From NCBI GenBank assembly GCA_964527685.1, contig CAZGOC010000001.1:62001-126000 (forward strand): a DNA stretch of 64,000 bases. The letters are read 5' to 3'. The notes beneath the pieces are model-generated. The model saw only the letters and a program-made list of their open reading frames with translations, did no database searches and was not told where the DNA came from. The stretch comes from UBA7396 sp964527685 (GTDB lineage Bacteria > Patescibacteriota > Gracilibacteria > BD1-5 > UBA6164). The translations under genes and the position numbers were made by a program. How positions within the stretch are numbered: position 1 is the stretch's first letter; every line of letters begins with the position of its first letter. Shown piece after piece: positions 45,742 through 56,500 of the stretch.

Positions 45742-47100
45742 ATGATTATAATTTGAATAATAGTTTCTATAATAGTTTTTTCACTAATTATTTTAGTTCA
45801 TGAATATGGACATTTTAAAACAGCAAGAATTTTTTGAGTTAAAGTTTTAGAATTTTGACTTTGAATTCCACCAAAAGCAAAAAAACTTTGGGTTGATAAA
45901 ATTTGAACTGAGTATACTTTAAATTGGCTTCCACTTTGAGGTTTTGTTAGATTAAAGTGAGAAAATATAAATACATTTTATGTATATGATAAAGATAAAA
46001 ATATCTTAAATAATGAAAATCTAGCTTTGTTTATAAAAACTAATCAAGATATTTTTTATAAAGATTGAAGTAAAATAGATAATTCAACAACTCAAGAAAT
46101 ACTTAAATGATTAAATGAAAATAATGACGCAGATTCATTACAAACAAAAGCTCCATGGAAACAAGCTATAGTTATGCTTGCTTGAATTATAATGAATTTT
46201 ATACTTGCATTTATCATTTTTACTATACTTTTTTTTATTTGAGTAAGTCCTATTTGAATAAATGATAAAATAAAAACAAATAGTGATTTGAAATTAATTC
46301 CTAGTTTAGAAAAAGCAACTGAAATATGACTTATAAAAAATAATTCTTGAGTTTATCTACTTCCAACAAAAGATTCTATAGCAAAAAAAGCTTGAATTAA
46401 AGATTATGATTTAGTTTTAAAAGCTTGAGATGTTTTTATAAATGATTATGAAAAATTAAAAGATATTATTTGAAAAAATTGAAAAAAAGAATTAACTTTT
46501 GAAATTAAAAGAGCTTTAAATAATTGTGATATAACAAAAAATAATAATTGTGAATTTTTTAATATTGAAATAAAAATAGCTCCAAGTGAAGATGGGAAAA
46601 TATGAAGTTATTTAATTCCAAATAAAGAAATTAATAAAGACTTTAAATATAAATTTTGACTTATAGATTCAGTTAAATATTGATTTATTGAAACAGTTTG
46701 ACAAATAAAACTAACTTTTCAATGACTATCAATTATGATACAAAAAATATTTTCTCCAAATACTCCAACAGAAAGACAAGAAGCTTTAGATCAAGTGTCT
46801 TGACCTATATGAATGGTTGATTTTATGTCAAAATCAATTTCTAATTGAATTATTTTTATAGTTATTATTTGAGCAATTATTTCAATTAATTTATGAGTAT
46901 TTAATTTGCTCCCAATCCCAGCACTTGATGGATGAAGATTTTTATTTATTACAATAAATAGTATAATTGAAAAAATATTTAAAAAGAAATTAATGCAACC
47001 AAAACTTGAACAAATAATACACTTATCTTTTTTTATTTTTTTAATTGCTTTAAGTATAATTATAGCATATAATGATGTAAATAAAATTATTAATAATTAA
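45742..47100 (+). CDS. rseP: Site-2 protease RseP
   Basis: A 452-residue membrane zinc protease. The first helix contains ILVHEYGHFKTARIFGVKV with the HExxH site, followed by IPPKAKKLW and LNWLPLGGFVRLKGEN. A second helix is near residue 150. One PDZ-like domain follows (KAGIKDYDLVLKAGDVFIND), then the C-terminal zinc ligand motif FNLLPIPALDGGRFLFI and a final helix. RseP cleaves membrane-bound anti-sigma factors or leftover signal peptides; the substrate here is unknown. It follows radA by 43 bases and precedes an HD hydrolase by 6 bases, so these are probably one operon. Confidence 0.94.
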
Positions 47101-47106
47101 AATATT

Positions 47107-47694
47107 ATGAACGATAAAATAATATCTTGAATAAAAAAATATGTTAATCAAATGATGTGACCACTCGAAGACCACTATTATCATCAATATGAACATGCTT
47201 TAGAAGTATCTGAAAGAAGTCTTGAAGTATGAAAAAAAGAATGACTTTCAGAGCAAGATCTTGAATTACTTTATATAGCATCTTTGTTTCATGATGTATG
47301 ATTTGTTATACAATATGATAATAATGAAATTATTCGAGCAACTATTGCTAAAAATTATCTAAAATCTATTTTATATCCTGAAGACAAAATTAAAATAATT
47401 GAAGAGTTAATTATAGCTACAACTTTATGAGTTGAACCTAAAACTCTACTTGAAAAAATAATTAAAGATGCTGATATGGATAATTTATGAAGAGTTGATT
47501 TTTTTGAAAAATGAGAAAAACTAAAACATGAACTTGAATTAATAAAAAAAATAAAGATATTAGACCCTGATTGGTCTCATTATTCACTAAACTTATTAAA
47601 ATCACATAATTTTTATACAAATACTTGAATAAATGAAAGAAATTGAATGAAGTTTGAAAATATAAAAATACTTGAAAATAAAATTAATAATTAA
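47107..47694 (+). CDS. HD-domain phosphohydrolase
   Basis: A 195-residue protein. Metal-binding residues are seen in HYYHQYEHALEVSERS, then IASLFHDVGFVIQYD, and the late Asp in IIKDADMDNLGR, the order H...HD...D typical of the HD superfamily. The family includes phosphodiesterases and nucleotide hydrolases; the substrate here is unknown. It sits between rseP (6 bases) and tgt (3 bases), within one transcript. Confidence 0.82.
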
Positions 47695-47697
47695 TAA

Positions 47698-48873
47698 ATG
47701 TTTGAATTTAAATTAAATAATACTGACTTAAAAGCAAGAGCTTGAGTTTTTACAACTCCCCACTGAGATATAAAAACTCCTGTTTTTATGCCTGTTTGAA
47801 CAAAATCAACTGTAAAATGAATTACAAATGAAGATTTAGAAGAAATGTGAGCTCAAATCATACTAAACAATACATATCATTTATATTTAAGGCCTTGAGA
47901 TGATATTGTAAAACACTTTTGATGAATTCATTGATTTTCAAATTATAAAAAACCAATGCTAACTGATAGTTGATGATTTCAAGTATTTTCTTTAGGGCAA
48001 ATTTGAGAAAATTGATTTAAAAACAAAGAAAGTTTAGTAAAAATCACTGAAGATTGAGTACATTTTAGAAGTTTTATAGATGGAACAAAGCATTTTTTTA
48101 ATGCAGAAAATGTTATGGATATTCAAAGTAATTTATGAGCTGATATTATCATGGCTTTTGATGAATGTGCTCCTTGAACTTCAAATTGGACTTATGCAAA
48201 ATCTGCAATGGAAAGAACTCACAGATGGGCTTTGAGAAGTTTAAATCAAGTTAAAAAAAATAATATCTTAAGAGAAAAAGCTTGATTACACAAACAAGCA
48301 TTGTTCCCTATCGTTCAATGAGTTACTTATGATGATTTAAGAATTGAAAGTGCTAAATTTATTTCATCACTTGATACTTATTGAATTGCTATAGGTTGAC
48401 TTTCTGTTTGAGAAGCAAAGCCTGAAATGTATCGTATACTTGATGTTATAAACCCTTATTTACCAGAAAATAAACCAAGATATATAATGTGAATTTGAAC
48501 ACCAGAAGACTTAATTGAGTGTATATATAGATGAATGGATATGTTTGATTGTGTATTGCCAACCCGTATTTGAAGACATTGACTTGCTTTTTCACATAAG
48601 TGATATGTAAAAATAACTAATTTAAAATACAAATTATCTAAAGAAAAATTAGATGAATCTTGTGATTGTAAAGTATGTAAAAATTATACGAAATGATATT
48701 TAAGACATTTAATAAAAGAACAAGAAATGCTTTGAATGCAACTTTTATCTTATCATAATTTATATTTTTTAATTAATTTAGCAACTAAAGCAAGAGATGC
48801 TATTTTAGAAAATAGATATAATGAGTTTAGAGATGATTTTTGGAAAAATTATGATTTATCGTTAAAAAAATAG
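47698..48873 (+). CDS. tgt: Queuine/preQ1 tRNA-ribosyltransferase
   Basis: A 391-residue TGT that exchanges guanine 34 for a queuosine precursor in tRNAs with GUN anticodons. Signatures: FTTPHGDIKTPVFMPVGTKS, NNTYHLYLRPGDD, LTDSGGFQVFSLGQI (nucleophile loop), VLPTRIGRHGLAF and the zinc site CDCKVCKNYTKGYLRHL with a later His (SYHNLYFL). Length is typical. It ends in TAG. A queuosine biosynthesis set is not seen here, so precursor may be salvaged (inference). Confidence 0.95.
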
Positions 48874-48896
48874 TAACCAACTAATGAACTGCCACT

Positions 48897-48925
48897 AAAA
48901 AAATACTTTAAAAAGTATTTTTTTA
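48897..48925. terminator. Shared terminator between tgt and nrdB
   Basis: AAAAAATACTT pairs with AAGTATTTTTT around a short loop, directly before the nrdB stop. The genes are convergent. Confidence 0.75.
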
Positions 48926-49975
48926 TTAAAACTCCCAACTTCACTTCATAGAACTTGATTGAGAGTAATTGACAACAGTTGATTCAAAGAAATTTCATTT
49001 TTCTGAATTATTATCTTGTAATCTATCAAGATGTTTATATGGATTTGTTATAACCTCAGGATACAATGGAGCAATTCAAAGTAAATTTAATCTACTATTT
49101 GCAAGCCATTTTGTATAGTTTTCAATATTTTCATGTGACATTCAAATAATATTTTTTCCTAAAATATGTTTTGACCACTCAATCTCTTGTTTTACAGCTT
49201 CTCACATCATTTTTATAATAAGTTTTTCATCATACATTTTTGGAAACTCTTTTTTAATTTCTTTTAATAAATTTGCAAAAATTGTAACATGTGTTAACTC
49301 ATCTCTTCTAATATAATTTATCATACGATCTGAAGCAACCATTTTTGTTTGATCTGCAAGTGTATCAAAAAAAGCAAATCAGTTATAAAAGTAAATTGAT
49401 TCAAGTAAAAAGTTTGCAATAATTCATTTAAAGAAATTATCATCATTTGGATTATCTATAAAATCTTGATAAATTTGTCAAATAAATTGATTTCTTTCAA
49501 GTAAATGTTTATCTGTCCTCCAAAAATAATAGATCTCTTCTCTATCATTTGAATCAACTATAGTTTCTAGCATAGTTGCATATGATTGAGAATGAATTGC
49601 TTCTTGATATGCTTGAATTGATAAAATTAAATTTACCTCAGGAGCAGTAACGTATTCATTAAAATTTGGCAAATTCATTGTTTGAATTGAATCAAGAAAT
49701 ATCAAAAATGATAAAATTCATTTATAAGCTCTTCTTTCCTCATCACTTAAAACTGTTTTAAATTGTATAGCATCTTCTCAAAGTCCTGAAACTTTTTCAG
49801 GTACCCAAAAGTTTCAAATCATTACTTGATACATTGATTTTGCCCAAGAGTATTTAGTAGAATTTAATTGAAATAATCAAGTAGCATTTCATTTTATAAT
49901 AGTTCTATTTTCAACTAAATCATTTCATTCTGGATTAAAAATAAGATTTTGTCTCATTAAATCATTTGCATTCAT
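48926..49975 (-). CDS. nrdB: Ribonucleotide reductase class I beta subunit
   Basis: A 349-residue R2 subunit that carries the di-metal site and radical. Ligands are seen in FLIFLDSIQTMN (Asp), SIQAYQEAIHSQSYATML (Glu and His) and INYIRRDELTHVTIF (Glu and His). The Tyr three residues after the HSQ segment matches the radical Tyr of class Ia/Ib enzymes, so it is not a Tyr-lacking Ic form. The ATG follows nrdA by 32 bases on the same strand, an nrdA-nrdB operon. It ends in TAA. Confidence 0.94.
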
Positions 49976-50007
49976 ATTTTAAAAATTAATAAATAAAAAT
50001 TAAAAAA

Positions 50008-52623
50008 TTATCAACTACAACTTACACAATCATCTTTTATCTCAAGACTCATTGATCTAACATAATAAACTGTTTTTATTCATTGTTTATGAGCTTTTAT
50101 ATAGTATTCATACATTTCTTTTGGTGAAACTTTCATAGGATTTACTATCCATTCAAAAGATATTGCTTGATCTACCCACTTTTGAGCAACTGAAATCATA
50201 TCAATTACATCATTCATATTCATATTTACATATTCTTTATAATACCAAAAATTATCTTGATTTAAATTTGGTGCTACAACTACTGATGGAGCTACAGAAT
50301 TTGTTTCTACAAAGTATTTTTTATAAATAGGTAACATTGCTGCTGTAGTTCATATAACATTTGCTGTTGAAGTGTTTGGAGCTGGAGATATATGATATCC
50401 AAATCTTACTCAATCTTTTTTAATATTTGAAAGTAGAGTTTTCCAATCAAGAGAAGTTTTTGAATTTTGTTCAAACCATTTTTCGTCTTTTCAAAGTAAA
50501 ATTCATTTACTATACTCAGATCAATTAAATAATTCATATTTTCATCTTTCTAAAGCTAGTTCATTCGATGATTTAAATGTTTCATAAGCAAAAGTTTCCA
50601 TTAATTTATCAACAACTTCTCTTGCCTCTTTTGAATCATAAGCAAGTTTATTAACTGCTAAATATTCTGCAAGTCATAAAAATCAAAGTCAAACAGAGCG
50701 ATATTTTTTAGCTGTTAATTCTGCTTCTTTTATAGGATACATATTTAAATCTATAACATTGTCTAAAATCCTCATTGTTATAGAAGTTACATCTTTTATA
50801 GTTTTATCATCATTTACTTTAGCAATATTTATTGAAGCTAGATTACAAACAACTGAATCTCAAGGAGTATATTTTATTGAAATAACTCAGTCCTCTAAAG
50901 TTTCTTCAACAAATTTTGCTGGAGATGTGTTTTGAGCTATTTCTGTACAAAGTTGAGTTGAATAAATATTTCAAGCATGCTTATTTGGATTTAAATTATT
51001 TACTGTATCACGGAAAAAAACATAAGGCATTCAAGTTTCTACAACTGTTTTTAAAAATTTTTTAAATAATTCTTTGGCATTTACAACTTCTTTTAATTTT
51101 ATATTTGGATTTGCTTCACACTCTTTATAAAATTTTTCAAAATCTAAAGAAAAATGATCTTGCAATTTTTTTCAAGTAGTATCTTCTACTTCTTTTGGAT
51201 CAAACAAAGTCCAATTTTCATTATTTTCTACTCTTTGAATAAACAAATCTGGCATCGAAACTGATGGAAAAATATCAAAAGATTTTCTTCTAATATCTCA
51301 AGTTTCTGTTTGCAAATCTAAAAAGTCAAATATATCTCTATGCCAAGCATCTAAAGTTACAGATATAGCTCAAGCCCTAGCTCAAAGTTGATTAACAGCA
51401 ACAGCAGTATCGTTTATAACTTTTATCCAAGGGTTTACTCAACCAGATGATCAATAAACTCATCTAATAGCTGCTCATTTTGAACGAATATTTCATAAAT
51501 AAACTCAAACTCATCATCAAAATTTTGATATTTGAGCCATATTTTCAATATTATGATATATATTTCTTAAATCATCTCAAACATTTAGTTTAAAACAACT
51601 TGATAATTGATGATAATTAGTTCTAGCATTTAATAAAGTTGGAGTTGGAAGAGAAATCATTGCATTTGAAGTGTATTCATATATTTTAAATGCAATTTCA
51701 AGTCTTTTTTCTTTTGGTTCAGGAATGGCAAGAAATAAAGCTCGGGACATATACATTTCTTGAGGAAGCTCTTTTATGATTTTGTTTGGGTTTAATAAAT
51801 ACCTTTTTTTATACATCAAAGTTGTTGTATAATTATAAGTAAAATCAGTATCTTTTTTTAGCTTTTTTCAAGCTTCAAGTATATCATCTTCACTATAGTA
51901 TTTATAAAAATCTTTATAATAAAGTCATAATTTTATATACTCATCAAATAAAGCTTTGTAGCTTTTTGGTTTATATATATCGTTTATTTTTAAATTTCTA
52001 TTATTTGTAGCCTCTTTATACAAATCAATTGTCAAAAATCTTCAAGCTATAAATTGCCAAGAAGTATTTTCAACAGATATCAAATCTATAGCTGATTTAA
52101 TCATCATTTTTAAAATATCTTTTGTTTTAATTCATTCAACAAGATATTTATTTAATGAATTTTCAAGTTCTTCAAAAGGACAAATTCTTGCAAGTCAAAA
52201 AGAAACTCTTTTATAAGTATTTTTAACTTTTTCTCTATCATAAAATTCTTTTTTTCAATTAGATTTTGTTATTTCAAGTTTATTTTCTTTAATTTTTTCA
52301 TCAAGTAATTGTTTTTCTAAATTTCTTTCATCAATTCTTTTTTGTCTATAGATAATGTATTTTTTAGCTATATCAAAAAATCAATTTTCCATTAAATTTT
52401 TTTCAACAATATCTTGAATTTCTTCTATTTGAAATATTTTTTGACTATCTGAAGAAAAAGATATTTCTTCAAGTTCTCCAACTATATTATCAACTATACT
52501 ATCTATAAATGATAAATCTATTTTTCAAGCATTTTGCGAGGCTTTTTCAATAGCTCTTTCTATTCTAGTTCTATCAAAAACTATTAAATCTCATTCTCTA
52601 TTTTTGATGTATTTTATTTTCAT
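50008..52623 (-). CDS. nrdA: Ribonucleotide reductase class I alpha subunit
   Basis: An 871-residue R1 subunit. An N-terminal ATP-cone (REGDLIVFDRTRIERAIEKA) provides allosteric control. The catalytic barrel shows HQLSSCFKLNVGDDLRNIYH (active Cys), FGGGVGVYLGNIRSKGAAIR and IYSTQLCTEIAQNTSPA. The electron-entry pair is CVSCSG at the C-terminus. Length is close to the usual 760-870. The upstream AT-rich region separates it from a ferredoxin gene and a minus-strand hairpin terminator. Class I RNR needs oxygen, so the organism meets oxygen at least at times (inference). Confidence 0.94.
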
Positions 52624-52647
52624 TTTGTCTAAAATTTAAAAAATAAA

Positions 52648-52681
52648 AAAAGGTATAAAAAACAAATTTCTTATACCTTTT
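52648..52681 (-). terminator. Hairpin upstream of nrdA, oriented as a minus-strand terminator
   Basis: AAAAGGTATAA pairs with TTATACCTTTT; the T-run is on the minus strand. It would end the ferredoxin transcript before nrdA and implies a separate nrdA promoter. Confidence 0.55.
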
Positions 52682-52839
52682 ATATTAATGATTTTTTAAA
52701 TATTGCTACAAATTTTAGAACAATAATGTTAAAAAAATGTAAGTTTAGCTTTATTAAGGTTAAAATAAATGATTATTTTATTATAAAATATACTTTTTAA
52801 CATTTTTATTTTTTTGTTAAAAACTATTAATTGTATTGA

Positions 52840-53070
52840 CTATATCCATTTAATTGAATTAGTTGGACAAACATTTATTGAATCATCAACTCAAAGTCAC
52901 TCATAATTATCCAATTTTTGTACTACACTAAATCAATCATCATTCATATCATATACATTAGGACAAATAGCTATACAAGATCCACATCATATACAAGTTT
53001 CATCAACTATAGGAGCCCTAATTCAAGCTTTTTTTAATTCATCTCTTTGAGAGTCAGTAAGTAAATTCAT
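52840..53070 (-). CDS. 4Fe-4S ferredoxin
   Basis: A 76-residue ferredoxin. Cluster ligands are CIGCGSCIAICP (three Cys plus one) and NVCPTNSIKWI near the C-terminus, matching single-cluster bacterial ferredoxins with CxxCxxCxxxCP...CP. It starts MNLLTDSQRDELKKAGIRAP and ends in TAG. A likely electron donor for Fe-S or radical enzymes; the partner is not evident. It is preceded by a 250-base non-coding leader. Confidence 0.92.
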
Positions 53071-53320
53071 TTTAATTTCAAAAATAATAAAAATCCACTT
53101 TAAGGTTAGATGAGAGTTTTTTGTATTCCTTTATAATAAGGTTTTAAAAAGTTCCAATAGGTCTTTGAAAAAAATAATTCTCAGCAACACTATTTAATAA
53201 GCAACTTTTTATTTAATTTTTCGTGTAAGGAAAAAATTAATCAAATCAAACACCATTAAAATAGATTTACATATTTTATTATATATATTTTTTTTATTTT
53301 TCAAGGGAGAAAAATATATA
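53071..53320 (-). ncRNA. Possible structured leader or small RNA before the ferredoxin gene
   Basis: About 250 bases with no gene on either strand, with islands of balanced composition (TTGCTGAGAATT, GACCTATTGGAAC and CTCTCATCTAACC on the minus strand) that stand out from the usual A/T runs. It lies between a strong terminator and the ferredoxin start. It could be a regulatory leader or a separate small RNA. No known family matched by eye, and no fold could be computed. Confidence 0.3.
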
Positions 53321-53349
53321 AAAACACTAGTTTTAAAACTAGTGTTTTT
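53321..53349. terminator. Perfect 14-bp inverted repeat terminator
   Basis: AAAACACTAGTTTT directly followed by AAAACTAGTGTTTT, overlapping the stop of the 38-residue ORF on the minus strand. T-runs in both directions. Confidence 0.7.
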
Positions 53350-53464
53350 ATATATTTCAAGAAAGTTTTTGAAATCTCTCTTTTTTAGAAATTCTTGCTA
53401 TTTTAATTAACTCTAAATTTCTATCTAATACTTTTTTAGTATTTTGTTTATTTTTTTTAATCAT
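53348..53464 (-). CDS. Very small basic ORF (38 aa)
   Basis: ATG at the complement of 53462-53464, with stop TAA inside the terminator at 53321. The product is MIKKNKQNTKKVLDRNLELI followed by a basic tail (ARISKKERFQKLSGNI). It has one UGA glycine. The adjacent terminator supports a real gene, and the composition is that of a small RNA- or ribosome-binding protein, but no family is recognised. It lies 61 bases after the giant gene's stop. Confidence 0.4.
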
Positions 53465-53525
53465 AAATTATTTATAAAATAATAAAGTGATTAAATCATA
53501 AACTATTTAAAGATAATTGTCAAGG

Positions 53526-56500
53526 TTATTTTATTATATAATTTGATTCTGGAATTATAAGTATTTCTCAAAGTGTTGCTTCAAGGCCTCTTCTTTTTAA
53601 TTTATAAACTATATATTTTCAAAAATCACTATATTCTAAATAATATAAATCTCAAATTATCTCTACTTTTCAATCTTTATAAACTTTAAAAATAGGTGTT
53701 TTTTTACTATCTTCACTATCATAAACAAACAAATCTCATGGATTATATTTTACTCAAAGAGGTATTAATTCAGAAATATATTTAGAATTATTATTTTGTT
53801 TATAGTAAATTCAGGTTTTATTTTGAAAATCTCACTCAACTATTTCTACAAAATCATTTACTATTTGAACTTGTCATGCATTTGGAGTTGCTAAATATTG
53901 ATAATAAATTTCTTTTCATTCTTTAGATACAATTATTTTAGGAAATGCTTGATTATTTGTTTTACTATTTGAAGGAAGTATATCTATTTTTAATTTATTT
54001 GTTATTTTTGATAAATCAGACATATTTATTTTCCCTGTTGTTTCATCAATACCAAATAATTTACTTCAAGATAGTGTTATATCAAGTCAACTCACTCAAG
54101 AAGATGTATTAAATAAAAATTTTCATCCTTCTATTGTTTTTACTCAAAATTCATTATTTACTCATTTTATTCTAGTTAAATTATCTCATCTTAATCTATA
54201 AAAATCAATTGGTTCATTTAATAGTATTTCATTTAACCTTCAAGAAATAGAGTTATTTTTTATATTTTCTATTTGAGGAATTGGTGAATAAACTATAAAA
54301 TTTATCTTTTTTCATCAAATATTTCAATTATCATCAACCACATAAAGCATGATATCTTTATTTATAAGTGTGTCAAAAGGTCAAATATCAAAATATATTT
54401 TATTTCATTCTTTATTTATTTTAAAATTATTTTTTGGCATTTTATAGGCAAAGTCTCTATCATTAAAATTATTTCAATCTCAATTAGTATCTTTTTCTAA
54501 ATCAAAATCTATAAATATATCTTTTATAATATTATTTCAACTATTTTCATAAATACTTTCTGTAAAATCAAATAATTTTGTTTGATAAACTGGTAGTTTT
54601 ATTGAGTTAAAATTAACTTCTGGTAATTTATTATCTGATTCTTTTTGTGGAGAAAGAAGTATTTGATTTGAGTAACTTGAAAATTTATTATTTTTAAAAC
54701 TTCTAATTTTTGCATAATAATAATCATTCTCCATCTTAGTTCTTACAAAATAATCTTTTGTCTTATTTCATAAATCATATAACTCATAATAATTTGTAGT
54801 AGTAAAATCAATTAAAACCTCACTATTATCATAATACTTTATATCTATATGAGTTTCATTTAATGTTTTTTCATTTTCTTTTAATTCTATTTTACTTCAA
54901 GGAAGTAGTGGTTTTTTTATAAAACTTGCTATTTGATTTCAAGTAAGAATTATATCTTCATCTCACTCTACATATAAATCTCATCCTGAGATTCAAGTAA
55001 TAACAATATCATCTTTAAATTCTATATTTGAAAGTGGATTTATAGTCACTTCTCTTCCTTTTAATTCTTTATCTTTTTCTTTATATAAATAATATCTAAG
55101 TTTTATTGTATTATTTGAAGAATAAATTTTTGTTTTAGAATTTATAGTAGGAGATATATTATTTGAGACATCTTCATTTAAAGATTTTAGTTTTTTTGTT
55201 GTTAAAATAACTCAAGCTAAGTTTGAAATATTGTCTATATATGCTAGATTTTTTCTAAATATAATATCTTCTCTTGATATTTTTTCCATATCACGAGTTA
55301 TATCATCGATAGAAGCAAATCAATCTATAATATATTTTTTAATATTTTTAGGTATGTAATCACTACTAAAATCATTAATTAAATCATCAAATTTATCAAT
55401 TACTTTAAAAAATTCTATTCTATAATTTGATTTAAAAGAATCTTTAAATCATATATTTATATAATTACTATCACTAATTCACTCTTCAAATCAATTAACT
55501 CGAGGAATAAATTTATTATCATCAAGGAATATATTATTTGATTTACTTAAAATTATAGGATTTCAAGAATAATATGATTTATTTGTTTTTTTAGTTTTTA
55601 GATTTTGTTTTAAATAAATCTCATCACCCATCATATATAAAATATCATCATCTTCATCGTTATCAAAATCAGATGTTTTTATAACTTCATATCAAGTTAA
55701 TTCATCTAAATAATCTATTAAATAATAGCTAATTTTTTTATTTAAAAATTTTTCTACTATATACATTCATTTATAAATATATGATGAACTTCAAGAGTTA
55801 GCTATACTACAAACTTGTTTTTCTGTAGTAGAGCTATTTGTTGTAGTTGTGCTATTATTTGCAAGTAATTTATTTGAATTTATTTCTATATGTGAGTATG
55901 CAAGTTTTGATTTTTCTAAATCATTATTAAAGTTATTTAATCAAGTTTTTACTTGAGCTAAAATGTCTTTTGCATCTTTTTTAATATTATTTATTTCAAA
56001 ATCTTCTTTATATAGATTTACTACACTATCTTGAGCTTTTTGTTTATAAATTTCAAGTCTTGAGTTATAGTCATTTGAATTTGTTTTATAATCAACTAAA
56101 ATATTATCTTTAGATTTTAATAAATCATTATTTTTTAGTTTATTTAATAAATCATTATTTTTTATTTTTTCTTCTTGTAAAATAGATTTTACTTCATTAA
56201 ATTTATTTTCATTATTTTTAGATAAATCTTTAATTAATTCGTTTTCTTTTGTAAATTTATAATTTAATGCATTATTCCAAACTCAAACTATTTTTTCATT
56301 GTCAATATTTGAAAGTTGTTTTTGAATTTCTTTTTTAAACTCATTATTTGTTAATTCTATTTTTGAATTTTTATCTATAGAATTATGAATTTTTAATATT
56401 CATATAGATAATTTATAAGCAAAATCAAATAAACTAATTTTTCAATTATTATAACTAACTCAAGTATCTACATCTCAATTTTTATCTATTTTAACATCAA

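Noticed and set aside
52682..52839. 24-codon ATG frame on the minus strand between ferredoxin and nrdA
   Set aside because: Hydrophobic, Ile/Lys-rich chance frame without a start signal or conserved feature.
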